Numbered from the stretch's first letter, positions 6,743 to 17,234 are shown. The stretch: 64,000 nucleotides of DNA from an uncultured Bacillota bacterium (GCA_949292945.1 CASFAX010000004.1:1-64000), one strand, 5' to 3'. Notes: generated by a model not told the origin, from the sequence alone. Translations and numbers: made by a program.

Positions 6743-9577
6743 TTACAGCATCTTCTTCAGAAACTGCCCCGTGTACGACTTTTCGCAGGCGGCTATATCT
6801 TCCGGAGTGCCGGTTGCGATGATTGTGCCGCCTTTGTCGCCGCCTTCAGGGCCCAGGTCGATAATGTAGTCCGCGCACTTGATTACGTCAAGGTTATGCT
6901 CGATGACGACTACGGTGTTTCCGGCGTCGGTGAGCTTCTGAAGAACTGCGACCAGCTTGTCTACGTCGGCAAAGTGGAGGCCGGTGGTAGGTTCGTCGAG
7001 AATATAGAGGGTCTTGCCGGTGCTTCGCTTTGAAAGCTCGGTGGCGAGCTTCACGCGCTGGGCTTCGCCGCCGGAAAGCTGGGTGGATGGCTGCCCCAGT
7101 TTGATGTAGTCAAGGCCTACTTCGTTCAGGGTATCCAGCTGTCGCTTTATGGATGGCAAATTGCTGAAGAAGTTCAGAGCTTCGGCAACGCTCATGTCCA
7201 GAACGTCGAATATGCTTTTGCCCTTGTATTTTACCTCCAGTGTCTCCCGGTTATATCTTCTGCCTTTGCACACTTCGCAGGGAACGTATACGTCCGGCAG
7301 GAAGTGCATCTCTATCTTTATTATTCCGTCGCCCTTGCAGGCTTCACAGCGGCCGCCCTTTACGTTGAAGCTGAAGCGGCCCTTTTCAAATCCGCGTATC
7401 TTCGATTCGGGAAGAGATGCGAAGAGATCTCTGATGTGGGTGAACATGCCGGTGTAGGTGGCCGGGTTCGACCTCGGAGTTCTGCCGATAGGGGACTGGT
7501 CTATGTCTATGACCTTGTCGATATTTTCAAGACCGAGGATTTCGTCGTGGTCTCCTGCGTCCTCCTGGAGCCTGTTTATGACCCGGGCGGAGCCTTTGTA
7601 GAGAATCTCGTTGATGAGACTGCTTTTGCCGGAACCGGAAACTCCCGTGACGCACACGAATTTGCCTAAAGGAATGTCCACGTCGATATTTTTCAGGTTA
7701 TTTTCGCGGGCTCCTTTGACAGTAATAAACTGCCCGTTGCCTTCCCGGCGGACCTTCGGAACTTCAATCTTTCTGGTGCCTGAAAGGTATTGGCCCGTTA
7801 TGGAGCGGGGCTCCGCTTTGATGTCATCGACGGTGCCCTGAGCCACCAGCTCGCCGCCGTATATTCCCGCAGCGGGACCTATATCGATTATGTGGTCTGC
7901 GGCGTACATGGTGTCTTCGTCGTGCTCCACCACCAGAAGGGTGTTGCCCAGGTCGGTAAGGTGACGCAGAGTGTCTAAAAGCTTCTCGTTGTCTCTCTGG
8001 TGCAGGCCGATGCTGGGCTCGTCCAGAATATAGAGAACCCCCATGAGACCGGAGCCTATCTGGGACGCCAGCCTGATACGCTGGGATTCGCCTCCGGAAA
8101 GGGATCCTGCGGATCTTGACAAAGTCAGGTAGTCCAGACCCACGTTGATGAGAAAGCCCAGACGTTCCTTAATTTCTTTAATAATCTGTGCTCCGATGAG
8201 CTGCTCCTTCTCGCTGAGCTTCAAAGAATCCATGAAACTGTAGCAATCCCTTATGGACATTTCGGAGATTTCGGCGATATTCTTTCCGCCTACGGTTACG
8301 GCGAGGACCTCTGGCTTCAGCCTGAGCCCGTGACAGTCCGGGCAGGTTTTGATTGACATATAGCCCTGAATCTTTTCTTTCATAAATTCTGAGCTGGTCT
8401 CCCGGTAGCGGCGCTCCAGATTGTTTATCATACCCTCGAAGGTATGGTCCATATGGGTGACTCTCCCCGTGGATCTGCTCTTGTAATCGTATTTAAGGTG
8501 GCGGTTTCCGGTGCCGTACAGGATGTCGTGCTGCAGCTTTTCGGGAAGGTCTTTAAACGGCAGCGAAAGGTCGGCGTCGTGCTCTTTTGCCAGAACCTCT
8601 ATTATCTGACGGTAGTATCCGGTGTACTCCATGGACGCAAAAATAGTGCCCAGAGCGCCGTCAAGTATGCTCAGGTCGCGTTTTACGATTTTATCCGGCT
8701 CTATTTTCTGTGTGAATCCGAGGCCGTTACAGGTAGGACATGCGCCGAAGGGGCTGTTGAAGGAGAACATTCTCGGTTCCAGCTCCTCTATGCTGATGCC
8801 GTGCTCTGGACAGGCCAGCTTGGTGGAAAAGACTTTTTCGACGTTTGGCTGCTCGCCGCCCATAAACTGCACCGTAACAAGACCGTCCCCCTGCTTCATG
8901 GCAAGTTCCACGGCTTCGGAAATGCGGCCCTCCTGGCCAGGCTTTACTACGATCCTGTCCACGACAATTTCTATAGTGTGCTTGAACTTTTTGTCAAGCT
9001 TGATTTCGTCTTCATTGACAAGCTTTATCTCTCCGTCGACTCTGACTCTGGTAAAGCCTTCCTTCCTGATTCTCTCAAGGATTTTCTCGTGCTCGCCTTT
9101 TCTCTGGCGGACGACGGGAGCCATGACCATCAGCTTCGTTCCTTCTGGATATTCCATTATGGTGTCCACCATCTGATCCACGGACTGGCTTGTTATGGGC
9201 CTGCCGCATACAGGGCAGTGAGGATGGCCTATTCTCGCAAACAGAAGCCTGAGGTAGTCGTGGATTTCCGTAACTGTACCCACGGTGGAACGCGGATTTT
9301 TACTGGTGGTCTTCTGGTCTATGGATATGGCGGGAGAAAGGCCGTCGATGGACTCAACGTCGGGCTTGTCCATCTGCCCCAGGAACTGGCGGGCGTAGGA
9401 TGAAAGACTCTCCACGTACCTTCGCTGGCCTTCCGCGTATATGGTATCAAAAGCGAGGGAAGACTTGCCGCTTCCCGAAAGTCCCGTGAGAACCACCAGC
9501 TTGTCCCTGGGAATCCTCACGTCTATGTGCTTAAGGTTGTTTTCGTTGGCTCCTTTTATGACTATTTCACCGGGCAT
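6743..9577 (-). CDS. uvrA: Excinuclease ABC subunit A
   Basis: The 944-residue protein is the normal size for UvrA, the damage-sensing ATPase of nucleotide excision repair. It has two ABC modules (Walker [14 protein letters not shown] and [10 protein letters not shown]; signatures [13 protein letters not shown] and [13 protein letters not shown]) and zinc-binding cysteines CPVCGRP and CEACKGDG...CEVCKG. I set the start at 9577 ([16 protein letters not shown]) because AGAGGTAATTCA precedes it; the frame stays open upstream to 9757, but that part would overlap the end of uvrB and does not resemble UvrA. It follows uvrB in one leftward operon, 76 bp downstream. Confidence 0.97.
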   Translation of the reverse strand: MPGEIVIKGANENNLKHIDVRIPRDKLVVLTGLSGSGKSSLAFDTIYAEGQRRYVESLSSYARQFLGQMDKPDVESIDGLSPAISIDQKTTSKNPRSTVGTVTEIHDYLRLLFARIGHPHCPVCGRPITSQSVDQMVDTIMEYPEGTKLMVMAPVVRQRKGEHEKILERIRKEGFTRVRVDGEIKLVNEDEIKLDKKFKHTIEIVVDRIVVKPGQEGRISEAVELAMKQGDGLVTVQFMGGEQPNVEKVFSTKLACPEHGISIEELEPRMFSFNSPFGACPTCNGLGFTQKIEPDKIVKRDLSILDGALGTIFASMEYTGYYRQIIEVLAKEHDADLSLPFKDLPEKLQHDILYGTGNRHLKYDYKSRSTGRVTHMDHTFEGMINNLERRYRETSSEFMKEKIQGYMSIKTCPDCHGLRLKPEVLAVTVGGKNIAEISEMSIRDCYSFMDSLKLSEKEQLIGAQIIKEIKERLGFLINVGLDYLTLSRSAGSLSGGESQRIRLASQIGSGLMGVLYILDEPSIGLHQRDNEKLLDTLRHLTDLGNTLLVVEHDEDTMYAADHIIDIGPAAGIYGGELVAQGTVDDIKAEPRSITGQYLSGTRKIEVPKVRREGNGQFITVKGARENNLKNIDVDIPLGKFVCVTGVSGSGKSSLINEILYKGSARVINRLQEDAGDHDEILGLENIDKVIDIDQSPIGRTPRSNPATYTGMFTHIRDLFASLPESKIRGFEKGRFSFNVKGGRCEACKGDGIIKIEMHFLPDVYVPCEVCKGRRYNRETLEVKYKGKSIFDVLDMSVAEALNFFSNLPSIKRQLDTLNEVGLDYIKLGQPSTQLSGGEAQRVKLATELSKRSTGKTLYILDEPTTGLHFADVDKLVAVLQKLTDAGNTVVVIEHNLDVIKCADYIIDLGPEGGDKGGTIIATGTPEDIAACEKSYTGQFLKKML

Positions 9578-9653
9578 TGAATTACCTCTTTCTGACAAAA
9601 TATTTAATCCGGCGGGCCTTACGTGCCGGTGCTGCGCCGGAATTACGCCGGTA

Positions 9654-11621
9654 CTACAGGCGAACCTTGTATTCGAATATCTGATCTCTAAGCTGAGCGG
9701 CCCGCTCGAACTGAAGGGCTTCAGTCGCCTGGCGCATTTCCTTTTCAAGCTCTGCAACGTAGTCCTTAAGCTCCTTCTGCGTCATCTCAACAGGCTTTTT
9801 GCCTTTGTGAGTCTCCTCCGCAGGCTTTGTCGCCTCGATGACCTGACGGACGGATTTCTTTACGCTTTCAGGAGTTATGCCGTTCTCCTCGTTATATTTC
9901 GACTGGATGGCGCGACGGCGTTCGGTCTCGTCGATGGCGGCTTTCATGGCTTTGCTTATGTGGTCGGCGTACATGATAACTCTGCCGTCCACGTTTCTCG
10001 CGGCGCGGCCTATGGTCTGTATCAGGGACGTTTCCGTTCTAAGGAAGCCCTCTTTGTCGGCGTCCAGTATGGCGACGAGGGAAACCTCCGGAATGTCGAG
10101 ACCCTCTCTGAGAAGGTTTATACCCACGAGAACGTCGAATTCACCAAGGCGCAGATCTCTTATTATTTCAAGCCGCTCAAGGGTGTCAACCTCGGAGTGA
10201 AGGTAGCGCACGCGTATGCCTGCCTTTGCGAGAAAGTCCGTGAGATTTTCCGCCATCTTCTTCGTCAGAGTGGTGACAAAGACCCGCTCGCCCTTTTCCA
10301 CGGTCCTGTTTATCTCGCCTATGAGGTCGTCTATCTGGCCTTCCGTCTTTCTCACGGAAATAGGCGGGTCCAGAAGCCCCGTAGGCCTGATGACCTGCTC
10401 CGCCGTAATGCCGCCCGACTGCTCTCTTTCGTATTCCGCAGGGGTGGCGCTGACGAACATTATCTGATTCACCAGGCTGTCGAATTCCTCAAACTTCAGC
10501 GGCCTGTTATCGAGGGCCGACGGCAGCCTGAAGCCGTAGTCCACGAGAGACTGCTTTCTGGAACGGTCCCCCGCGTACATGGCTCTCAGCTGGGGCAGCA
10601 TGACGTGGGACTCGTCTATCATTATTATGAAATCCTTCGGGAAGTAGTCTATGAGGGTGTACGGCCTCGTTCCAGGCGGAAGTCCGTTTATGTGTCTCGA
10701 ATAGTTTTCTATGCCTTTGCAGACGCCGATTTCCCTCAGCATTTCCATGTCGTACCGGGTGCGCTGCTCGATTCTCTGGGCTTCGAGAAGCTTGCCCCTG
10801 TCCTTGAACCACTGAATCCTCTCCTCAAGCTCTTCCTCTATGGTGACAAGGGCTCTTTCCATGTTCTCCTTTGACGTGACGTAGTGGGACGCCGGGTAGA
10901 CGGCCACGTGGTTTCTCAGGCCGACGATTTCTCCCGTCAAAGGGTTCATCTCCTTGATGGATTCCACTTCGTCGCCAAAGAGTTCAACTCTGACGGCGTG
11001 GTCAGATCCCGCCGGGAATATGTCAATCACATCGCCCCGCACCCTGAACGTGCCGCGCTCAAAGGCCATGTCATTTCTCGTATACTGAATGTCCACGAGA
11101 CGGCGGAGTATGTCTTTTCTGGATTTTTCCATTCCTGGCCTCAGGGACAAAACCTGCTGCTCGTAATCGACCGGGCTTCCCAGTCCGTATATGCACGAAA
11201 CCGAAGCCACGATGACCACGTCCCGCCTCTCGGAAAGGGCAGCAGTGGCCGAGTGACGCAGCTTCTCGATTTCATCGTTTATCTGTGAATCTTTCTCTAT
11301 ATATGTATCTGTGGAAGGCACATACGCCTCCGGCTGGTAGTAGTCGTAGTAGGAGACAAAATACTCCACCGCGTTCTCAGGGAAGAACTCCTTGAACTCG
11401 CCGTGAAGCTGCGCCGCCAGCGTCTTATTATGAGAAATTATGAGAGCAGGGCGGTTCAGCCTGGCTATGACGTTAGCCATGGTAAACGTCTTTCCCGAAC
11501 CTGTAACACCCAGCAGAGTCTGAGCCCTCTTTCCCGATTCAAAACCCTTCACCAGCGCCTCGATAGCCTGAGGCTGGTCGCCGGTAGGGGCAAAATCTGA
11601 AACTAATTTAAAGTGATCCAT
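9654..11621 (-). CDS. uvrB: Excinuclease ABC subunit B
   Basis: The 655-residue helicase-like subunit of UvrABC has Walker [13 protein letters not shown], the beta-hairpin region [21 protein letters not shown] and a DESH Walker B (IMIDESHV). It also has RGD/GxGR-type helicase motifs (QTIGRAARN) and a C-terminal UVR motif ([14 protein letters not shown]) for UvrC contact. UvrB loads onto damage with UvrA and verifies the lesion. It is the first gene of the leftward uvrB-uvrA operon, and a LexA box sits in its promoter. uvrC is not in the window. Confidence 0.97.
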   Translation of the reverse strand: MDHFKLVSDFAPTGDQPQAIEALVKGFESGKRAQTLLGVTGSGKTFTMANVIARLNRPALIISHNKTLAAQLHGEFKEFFPENAVEYFVSYYDYYQPEAYVPSTDTYIEKDSQINDEIEKLRHSATAALSERRDVVIVASVSCIYGLGSPVDYEQQVLSLRPGMEKSRKDILRRLVDIQYTRNDMAFERGTFRVRGDVIDIFPAGSDHAVRVELFGDEVESIKEMNPLTGEIVGLRNHVAVYPASHYVTSKENMERALVTIEEELEERIQWFKDRGKLLEAQRIEQRTRYDMEMLREIGVCKGIENYSRHINGLPPGTRPYTLIDYFPKDFIIMIDESHVMLPQLRAMYAGDRSRKQSLVDYGFRLPSALDNRPLKFEEFDSLVNQIMFVSATPAEYEREQSGGITAEQVIRPTGLLDPPISVRKTEGQIDDLIGEINRTVEKGERVFVTTLTKKMAENLTDFLAKAGIRVRYLHSEVDTLERLEIIRDLRLGEFDVLVGINLLREGLDIPEVSLVAILDADKEGFLRTETSLIQTIGRAARNVDGRVIMYADHISKAMKAAIDETERRRAIQSKYNEENGITPESVKKSVRQVIEATKPAEETHKGKKPVEMTQKELKDYVAELEKEMRQATEALQFERAAQLRDQIFEYKVRL

Positions 11622-11697
11622 GAGTCAGTATCCTTGTTATAATTTGAAGATTTGTCTTCGGCACATAAAATTATACCACGGGGCAGGCGAAAAGTAT

Positions 11698-11726
11698 ATA
11701 ATAAAAAGTGAACGTATGTTTGTGAA
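11698..11726 (-). promoter_or_regulatory. uvrB promoter with LexA (SOS) box
   Basis: Read leftward, TTCACA (11721-11726) and TATTAT (11698-11703) are separated by 17 bp. The + strand bases 11710-11721 read GAACGTATGTTT, one mismatch from the Gram-positive LexA box GAAC-N4-GTTC, and lie between -35 and -10, the position expected for repression. Confidence 0.75.
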
Positions 11727-11799
11727 ATCCGGGTAAAATGAAGTCAAACTTCAGATTGCTCATATTATATGTTACTTAAAGACTTGGAGAGGAGGAGTC

Positions 11800-12198
11800 A
11801 TGAAATCAGTAAAAGTAGCCGCAGCCATTATATGCGACGGCGATAAAGTATTTGCAGTCCAGCGTGCAGCCGGCGAATTTAAAGGCGGCTGGGAGTTTCC
11901 GGGAGGAAAGATTGAGCCGGGAGAGACACCAGAGCAGGCTGTGGTCAGAGAAGTAAAAGAAGAGATTGAAATGGAGATAGAAGTTAAATCTTTCTTCGAC
12001 AAAGTAATTTACGACTATCCGTTATTCCATCTGGAAATGGACTGCTTTCTGTGCTGGTTTACAGGAGGAGAGATACATTTGAACGAGCATGCCCAGGGGA
12101 GGTGGCTTACCGCGGAGACGCTGGATTCGGTGGACTGGCTGCCGGCAGACAGTGAACTGATAGAAAAGCTGAAAACATATATGGCTGATAGAAGGTGA
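11800..12198 (+). CDS. Nudix hydrolase, MutT-like
   Basis: The 132-residue product carries a complete Nudix box (about residues 36-58): GGKIEPGETPEQAVVREV followed by KEEI. This is the GX5EX7REUXEEXGU pattern that binds Mg2+. Length and the GGWEFPGGK lead-in match the MutT/CTP-pyrophosphohydrolase group, which cleans oxidised or non-canonical nucleotides; the substrate cannot be decided here. A GGAGAGGAGGAG ribosome site precedes the ATG. It is divergent from uvrB. Confidence 0.9.
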   Translation: MKSVKVAAAIICDGDKVFAVQRAAGEFKGGWEFPGGKIEPGETPEQAVVREVKEEIEMEIEVKSFFDKVIYDYPLFHLEMDCFLCWFTGGEIHLNEHAQGRWLTAETLDSVDWLPADSELIEKLKTYMADRR

Positions 12199-12320
12199 AC
12201 TATACCGCCCAGGTGTAAGCGACTGCGGAAGCGGAATTTTATTTAATGTTCGACTTTGCAGGCAAACTTGTGCTGTGAGGTCGAACGGTTTTTCGTTCTC
12301 AAAGGCTGCAAAGGCTCTCC

Positions 12321-12417
12321 AGGTCGAACAAATCTGCGATTTGCAGCTGTTATATGGCTGATAAGTTCGACCTCAAACTTCAAATTTACGTTTAACATCG
12401 AAAATTCGTTCGACCTG
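12321..12417. repeat. Dispersed intergenic repeat, copy B
   Basis: AGGTCGAAC (12321), TTCGACCTC (12366), CATCGAAAAT (12396) and GTTCGACCTG (12408) match copy A at 196-292 block for block with identical spacing. An additional GAGGTCGAAC lies at 12277-12286. Confidence 0.65.
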
Positions 12418-12473
12418 GAGGCGAAAAATGGAGATTCACATCTAACTACCCTCATAACCAAATGAAATAACCT

Positions 12474-12515
12474 AATGAAAGCAAAGCAGGCTGCCGCTTT
12501 CCGCGGCAGCCTGCT
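12474..12515 (-). terminator. Intrinsic terminator of the aldolase gene
   Basis: GCAGGCTGCCGC pairs with GCGGCAGCCTGC (12486-12514). Read leftward, the stem is followed by TTTGCTTTC. Confidence 0.85.
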
Positions 12516-12549
12516 GGCACTGCTGAATAATTTTCGCACTTCCTTCCGG

Positions 12550-13479
12550 TTATTTCCTTCCGGAGCAGTTAAGCACGTTCTTTATCTTGTGCTGAACCAT
12601 TCTGGTGATGGCGTCTCTGCCTGGGCCCAGGTACTTTCTAGGGTCGAACTCGGCAGGGTTCTCCACGAGAACTCTTCTGATTTCGGCGGTCATGGCAAGT
12701 CTCAGGTCGGTGTCGATGTTGACTTTGCAGATGCCGTATTTTGCGGCTTCGCGGATCATTTCCTCAGGAACGCCCTGAGCGCCCGGAATCTTGCCGCCGT
12801 ATTCGTTGCATCTGTCTACGAATTCCTTTAACACGGAGGATGCGCCGTGAAGAACCAGCGGTGTGTCCGGAATGAGGGCGTGGATTTTCTTAAGTCTCTC
12901 GAAGTCCAGGTACGGGTCCCCTTTAAATTTATATGCGCCGTGGCTGGTACCGATGGCGATGGCAAGGGAATCAACTCCGGTTCTTTCCACGAACTCGGCT
13001 GCCTCGTCAGGGTCAGTAAATGTAGCGGATCTTGCGTCGACTTTCACGTTGTCTTCTACTCCTGCCAGCTTTCCAAGCTCTGCTTCGACTACGACGCCGT
13101 GAGCGTGAGCGTATTCCACTACTTCCTTTGTCAGGGCAATGTTCTCCTCAAACGGGTGCTTGGAGCCGTCGATCATGACTGAGGTGAAACCGTCGTCTAC
13201 GCATTTTTTGCAGATGTCGAAGTCCTCGCCGTGATCCAGGTGGAGAGCAACGTCTACGCCTGTGTCGATTATGGCTGCTTCTACCAGTTTTGTCAGGTAG
13301 GCAGGCTTTGCATACTTTCTTGCTCCTGCTGATACCTGAAGAATGAGAGGGGCGTTTTCAATGCTTGCAGCATCTACTATTCCCTGAATTATCTCCATGT
13401 TGTTCACGTTGAACGCGCCGATGGCGTAGTCCTCGTTCAAGGCTTTGGCGAACATTTCTTTAGTGGATACTAATGCCAT
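12550..13479 (-). CDS. fba: Fructose-bisphosphate aldolase, class II
   Basis: The 309-residue zinc aldolase interconverts fructose-1,6-bisphosphate with dihydroxyacetone phosphate and glyceraldehyde-3-phosphate. Zinc and active-site segments are visible: ALHLDHGED (about residues 79-87), VVEAELGKLAG, AIGTSHGAYK and LVLHGASS. The length is normal for the class IIA short form. An AGGAGG ribosome site precedes the ATG. It lies 33 bp downstream of the MltG-like gene on the same strand, so the two may be co-transcribed. Confidence 0.96.
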   Translation of the reverse strand: MALVSTKEMFAKALNEDYAIGAFNVNNMEIIQGIVDAASIENAPLILQVSAGARKYAKPAYLTKLVEAAIIDTGVDVALHLDHGEDFDICKKCVDDGFTSVMIDGSKHPFEENIALTKEVVEYAHAHGVVVEAELGKLAGVEDNVKVDARSATFTDPDEAAEFVERTGVDSLAIAIGTSHGAYKFKGDPYLDFERLKKIHALIPDTPLVLHGASSVLKEFVDRCNEYGGKIPGAQGVPEEMIREAAKYGICKVNIDTDLRLAMTAEIRRVLVENPAEFDPRKYLGPGRDAITRMVQHKIKNVLNCSGRK

Positions 13480-13512
13480 GATAAACCTCCTGTAGTAAGA
13501 AACTCTGACTCG

Positions 13513-13971
13513 TTATGCCGTGACTTTGGCGGCAATGTCGGCTTTGGTCATGCCGGCTTCAAAGTTGTATGTGGTAGCTTTTATGTTTTCCGGAGTGTAT
13601 CCGGACGATTTACATACGGTGACAAAATCGTCATAGGACTCAAAGAGGCCTGCGTTTATGAGGGCATCCACGGCTCCAGTAGCGCTGCCGCTCGGTATGG
13701 TGACAGTTACGTTCTGATTCAGGACTCCGTCGGTCATGACGCCGCTAGGTTCGGAATCGGAAGGCTTGCTGTCATCGGCGGAAGAATCCTCGTTGGCGTG
13801 TTCTGCGGTTTCCTCTGTCGTTTCGGAAACGTCTATTTCGGCAACCAGAGTGGAAGGGTATTCCATGATTACGTCAACTCTCCAGACGATGAGAGCTCCT
13901 GCGAGAACGAGGATGATGAGAGCTACCAGGATGTCGTTTTTATCGTAAAGAAAGTCTTTTAAGAATTTCAA
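13513..13971 (-). CDS. MltG/YceG-like membrane-anchored protein
   Basis: The 152-residue protein has one N-terminal membrane helix (about 15-33), an acidic, Ser/Glu-rich low-complexity linker (about 45-80) and a C-terminal domain (about 85-150) with VTIPSGSATGAVDALINAGL, which resembles the LysM-like N-terminal subdomain of endolytic transglycosylase MltG. The catalytic MltG domain is absent. Short proteins of this kind are common in Clostridia and their role is unknown. Cell-surface location is inferred from the topology. Confidence 0.7.
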   Translation of the reverse strand: MKFLKDFLYDKNDILVALIILVLAGALIVWRVDVIMEYPSTLVAEIDVSETTEETAEHANEDSSADDSKPSDSEPSGVMTDGVLNQNVTVTIPSGSATGAVDALINAGLFESYDDFVTVCKSSGYTPENIKATTYNFEAGMTKADIAAKVTA

Positions 13972-14055
13972 AAAATCACTCTCCTTTGCACTTACTCGTC
14001 AAAAAATATCGATACATATAATTTAACATATTTCTACCTTATAAACAAATTTTTT

Positions 14056-14084
14056 TTGATTTATGGTACCCGCTGTTGTATAAT
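14056..14084 (+). promoter_or_regulatory. Sigma-70 promoter implying a leaderless mRNA
   Basis: TTGATT (14056-14061) and TATAAT (14079-14084) are separated by 17 bp. The first plausible start codon of the downstream gene, ATG at 14092, begins 7 nt after the -10 element, exactly where transcription should start. No ribosome site precedes it. Confidence 0.6.
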
Positions 14085-14091
14085 GAATTTT

Positions 14092-15072
14092 ATGGTAAAG
14101 ATTGAAATAAAGCGGAATGAAGCCGGGCAGAGGCTGGACAGATTTATGAAAAAATATCTCGTCAATGCGCCTCTGTCGTACATATATAAGTCCATCAGAA
14201 AAGACGTTAAGGTGAACGGAAAGAGGCGCACTCAGGAATCGGTGCTGGAGGAGGGAGACGTCGTCAGCCTTTACCTTTCTGATGAGGAGATTGAAAGGCT
14301 TACCGCAAAACCTGCCCACAGAAAAGTAAAGCGGCAGTTTCACATTGCCTATGAAGATGACAACATCATCGCCGTGGAGAAACCATACGGACTTCTGACC
14401 CACGGAGACAGAACGGAAAAGAAAAACCATCTGGCAAATCAGGTGGTGGATTATCTTATAGATACGGGAGCCTATAACCCCAGAGCGGAAAAGACCTTTG
14501 TTCCGGCCCCTGTAAACCGGCTGGACAGGAACACGACGGGGCTGGTGCTGTTCGGCAAAAACGCCATGGCGGTGAAGGAGTTAAACAGCGCCATAAGGGA
14601 AAGGACTTCCGTAAGCAAATTCTATCTGACCGTCACGGCGGGTGAGATGAAGAGACCTCTCCTTTTGAAGGATCGTATGACGAAGGACAGAGAGAAGAAC
14701 GTGGTATCCATCGTACCAGATGAAAGAGGCAAGACGATGGAGACTTCAGCCAGACCCCTCCTTTACGGGAACGGGTTTTCTCTTGTCGAGGTGGAAATCA
14801 TCACGGGAAGAACTCATCAGATAAGGGTTCAGCTTGCAGCGGCAGGGTATCCGCTCATAGGAGATCCGAAGTACGGAAATAGGGCTGTGAACAGGAAGGC
14901 AAAGGAGGAATACGGGCTTAAAGCCCAGCTTCTTCATGCGTACAGGCTCAGGTTCGGCGACCTCGACGGCGGTCTTGGGTACTTAAGCGGCTTTGAGATA
15001 AAGGCCGGTGTGCCGGAAGAGTTTCGCGAAACAGTCCGCGGCATATTCGGACGGGACATTGAAGAAATTTGA
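14092..15072 (+). CDS. RluA-family 23S rRNA pseudouridine synthase
   Basis: The product, about 326 residues, starts MVKIEIKRNEAGQRLDRF. An S4 RNA-binding domain (about 1-65) is followed by the RluA catalytic domain with PVNRLDRNTTGLVLFGK (about 140-155), the HRLDxxTSG-type motif bearing the catalytic Asp, and GRTHQIRVQLAA near residue 240. It converts specific uridines in rRNA to pseudouridine; RluC-, RluD- and YlyB-type targets are all possible. The frame stays open to an ATG at 14056, but that lies within the promoter, so I prefer 14092. Confidence 0.88.
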   Translation: MVKIEIKRNEAGQRLDRFMKKYLVNAPLSYIYKSIRKDVKVNGKRRTQESVLEEGDVVSLYLSDEEIERLTAKPAHRKVKRQFHIAYEDDNIIAVEKPYGLLTHGDRTEKKNHLANQVVDYLIDTGAYNPRAEKTFVPAPVNRLDRNTTGLVLFGKNAMAVKELNSAIRERTSVSKFYLTVTAGEMKRPLLLKDRMTKDREKNVVSIVPDERGKTMETSARPLLYGNGFSLVEVEIITGRTHQIRVQLAAAGYPLIGDPKYGNRAVNRKAKEEYGLKAQLLHAYRLRFGDLDGGLGYLSGFEIKAGVPEEFRETVRGIFGRDIEEI

Positions 15073-15177
15073 TTTGAATGATTAACGGAAAGTACAGCTC
15101 TGCATATTTTGACGCAGCAAAGCGTGTATTTTCCCGCCACATATTAAGATATTTTGATAGAAGAAGGGGAGCAGTAA

Positions 15178-15822
15178 GTGAACGAGGAAAAGAAACTGGG
15201 ACCGAGGATGAGACGCAGAGCCGAAGCCGGAAAGAAACAGTCCGGGGAAGATGGCAGCGGCGAAAACGCCAGGGTCAGGAACATACTTGCGTGGGTGAGA
15301 GATATAGCGATCGCAGTAGTGGTCGCTCTGGTGGTGATTCAGTTCATTACGCCGACAGTGGTAGACGGCTCGTCCATGGAGCCGAATCTTCACCACGGCG
15401 ATTACCTCATAATGAGCAAGCAGTCTTACGGGCTTTTTGGAGGCGAGCCTGAGTACGGCGACGTGGTGGTAGTCAAGACCCACCTTAAGGACGAAAAGAA
15501 TCATGATAAGCTCATAATAAAGAGAGTTATAGGCCTTCCGGGAGACGAGATTACCATAGAAAACGGAGACGTCTACGTAAACGGAGAGGTGCAGGACGAC
15601 AGCTACACGAAAGATCAGGTGACCAACGGCATCATCGAAGGTCTTGTGGTGCCGGAAAACTCCATCTTCTGCCTGGGCGACAACAGGCTTAACAGCAAGG
15701 ACAGCAGGTCGTCAGAGGTGGGGTGCATTTCCGAAGACGATATCGTAGGCAAAGTGGTCTTAAGACTGCTGCCTTTGGACAAAATAGGAACCATATTCAA
15801 CCCTTACGACGAACAGGAATGA
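15178..15822 (+). CDS. lepB: Signal peptidase I
   Basis: The 214-residue protein has a basic cytoplasmic N-terminus, one membrane helix (about 37-58) and the extracytoplasmic serine-lysine protease domain. Ser66 in GSSMEP is the nucleophile and Lys115 in [11 protein letters not shown] the general base; [12 protein letters not shown] is the conserved box E. It cleaves Sec/Tat signal peptides at the outer membrane face. Translation begins at GTG 15178 with GAAGAAGGGGAG upstream. smpB follows 4 bp after its stop. Confidence 0.95.
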   Translation: MNEEKKLGPRMRRRAEAGKKQSGEDGSGENARVRNILAWVRDIAIAVVVALVVIQFITPTVVDGSSMEPNLHHGDYLIMSKQSYGLFGGEPEYGDVVVVKTHLKDEKNHDKLIIKRVIGLPGDEITIENGDVYVNGEVQDDSYTKDQVTNGIIEGLVVPENSIFCLGDNRLNSKDSRSSEVGCISEDDIVGKVVLRLLPLDKIGTIFNPYDEQE

Positions 15823-15826
15823 TTTT

Positions 15827-16294
15827 ATGGCAAAGAGAGAAAGAAAACTGGTGGCGAACAATAGAAAGGCTCGCCACGATTATTTCATAGAGGAAACGTA
15901 CGAAGCCGGGATAGTCCTCACGGGAACGGAGATAAAGTCTGTGAGGGCGGGCAAAGTGAGCATCAAGGAAAGCTACGCCAAAATAGATAACCGGGGGGAA
16001 CTTTTCATTTACGGCATGAACATAAGCCCTTACGAGCAGGGAAACAGATTCAATGTAGATTCCGTAAGGCCGAGGAAGCTGCTCCTTCATAAAAGAGAGA
16101 TAATGAAGCTGCTCGGCGCCATTACCCGGGACGGGCTCACTTTGGTGCCGCTTACCATGTACATCAACGAGGACGGCCGGGCGAAGGTGGAGCTTGCACT
16201 GGCAAGGGGAAAGAAAAACTACGATAAGAGAGAGAGCATAGCCAGGAAGGACGCCGCCCGCAAAATAGACAGAGCGATGAAGCAAAGGTATTAG
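15827..16294 (+). CDS. smpB: SsrA-binding protein SmpB
   Basis: The 155-residue protein binds the tRNA-like domain of tmRNA and delivers it to stalled ribosomes. Family signatures seen are [28 protein letters not shown], the loop [14 protein letters not shown] and the basic C-terminal tail, which probes the empty mRNA channel. It lies in a lepB-smpB cluster, and its RNA partner ssrA is only 0.9 kb downstream. Confidence 0.97.
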   Translation: MAKRERKLVANNRKARHDYFIEETYEAGIVLTGTEIKSVRAGKVSIKESYAKIDNRGELFIYGMNISPYEQGNRFNVDSVRPRKLLLHKREIMKLLGAITRDGLTLVPLTMYINEDGRAKVELALARGKKNYDKRESIARKDAARKIDRAMKQRY

Positions 16295-16305
16295 GAGGCG
16301 CTTAA

Positions 16306-17025
16306 GTGAAATTCAGATTGGAAAAGGATTTTCTGGAAATATTTCCGTCAGCCAGAATAGGCATTCTCGTCTGCCGCGGAGTCGATAATCATGTGGAAGA
16401 CGAGGAAAAATACCTGAGCGAGTACGGCCCGTATCTTCGCCAGGCGGAAAAGCTGGGCCTGAAGCACGTTCAAAATCCCAAATTCATAGAAAATCCGGTG
16501 ATAAAGAAATGGCGCAACGCCTTTTACAAGTTTAAGACAAAGAAAGGGGCAAGGTGCTCAATAGAGGCCCTTCTGAAACGCATATCAAAAGGAGGGCAGA
16601 TAGGAAATATCAGTCCTCTGGTCGACATATACAACGGCATTTCGATGAAATACGGCGTTCCCGTAGGCGGCGAAGACATGGACAGATTTGTCGGCGATGT
16701 AAGGCTTGCCGTTGCAGACGGAAGCGAAGATTTTGTCACCCTGGGAAGCGAGAAAAGCGAACCTCCGTACCCGGGCGAAGTGGTATATAAGGACGATGCC
16801 GGCGCAATATGCCGCTGCTTCAACTGGAGAGAGGCGGTGAGAACCATGATAACGGACGACACGAGGAACACGTTCATGTGCATCGAAAGCGACAGCGACG
16901 AGGATGCAGACGTAATAGAAGCAGCCCTCGACGAGCTGGCCGCCCTGATAGAGTCAAAGCTTGGCGGCAAGTGCGAGAAATACATGGCGTCTGCGGATTG
17001 CCCGGAAATCGTCATAGAACCATAG
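16306..17025 (+). CDS. B3/B4 tRNA-binding domain protein
   Basis: The 239-residue product has the B3/4 fold seen in the phenylalanyl-tRNA synthetase beta chain (COG3382), with VKKWRNAF-like and SIEALLKRISKGG segments near residues 65-100 and SPLVDIYNGISMKYGVPVGGEDMD around residue 105. Stand-alone members are thought to act in tRNA or aminoacyl-tRNA quality control, but the function is unproven. It starts at GTG 16306, preceded by AGGAGG, 11 bp after smpB, so it probably shares the lepB-smpB transcript. Confidence 0.8.
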   Translation: MKFRLEKDFLEIFPSARIGILVCRGVDNHVEDEEKYLSEYGPYLRQAEKLGLKHVQNPKFIENPVIKKWRNAFYKFKTKKGARCSIEALLKRISKGGQIGNISPLVDIYNGISMKYGVPVGGEDMDRFVGDVRLAVADGSEDFVTLGSEKSEPPYPGEVVYKDDAGAICRCFNWREAVRTMITDDTRNTFMCIESDSDEDADVIEAALDELAALIESKLGGKCEKYMASADCPEIVIEP

Positions 17026-17143
17026 AGGCTTAGATGAGCAGCGCCAGGACGGACGGCGTCAGGACACAGGTCTGCCGGACAGGCGCACCCGGCCGGGTTT
17101 TCGCGCTCACCAGATGCCGGGATCTTCCGTTCGCCAGCCGGAT

Positions 17144-17171
17144 TTGACAAATCGTGCAAATGCGATATAAT
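17144..17171 (+). promoter_or_regulatory. ssrA promoter
   Basis: TTGACA (17144-17149) and TATAAT (17166-17171) are separated by 16 bp, about 65 bp before the mature 5' end of tmRNA. Confidence 0.8.
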
Positions 17172-17234
17172 AAGTATGATAAGAAAATCAGTTTAACAGT
17201 TAAATGCAGCCGGGCTTAACGCCCGGCACGACAT

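Larger units (their letters stand above)
12199..12549. other. Gene-free segment with dispersed repeat
   Basis: The stretch between the Nudix gene and the leftward aldolase gene holds several AGGTCGAAC/GTTCGACCT blocks and the aldolase terminator. Short open frames on both strands run through the repeats without ribosome sites. Confidence 0.7.

Noticed and set aside
6631..6822. 63-codon rightward frame between the repeats and uvrA
   Set aside because: No ribosome site, and the last third is antisense to the uvrA 3' end.
9441..10874. Long rightward open frame (477 codons) across uvrA/uvrB
   Set aside because: It lies antisense to two unmistakable repair genes, has no ribosome site and its composition is that of a reverse-strand shadow. 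The same holds for the frames at 8444-9403 and 8622-9176.
12243..12539. Leftward open frame of 98 codons beyond the aldolase terminator
   Set aside because: It reads through dispersed repeats and the terminator stem; no start context.
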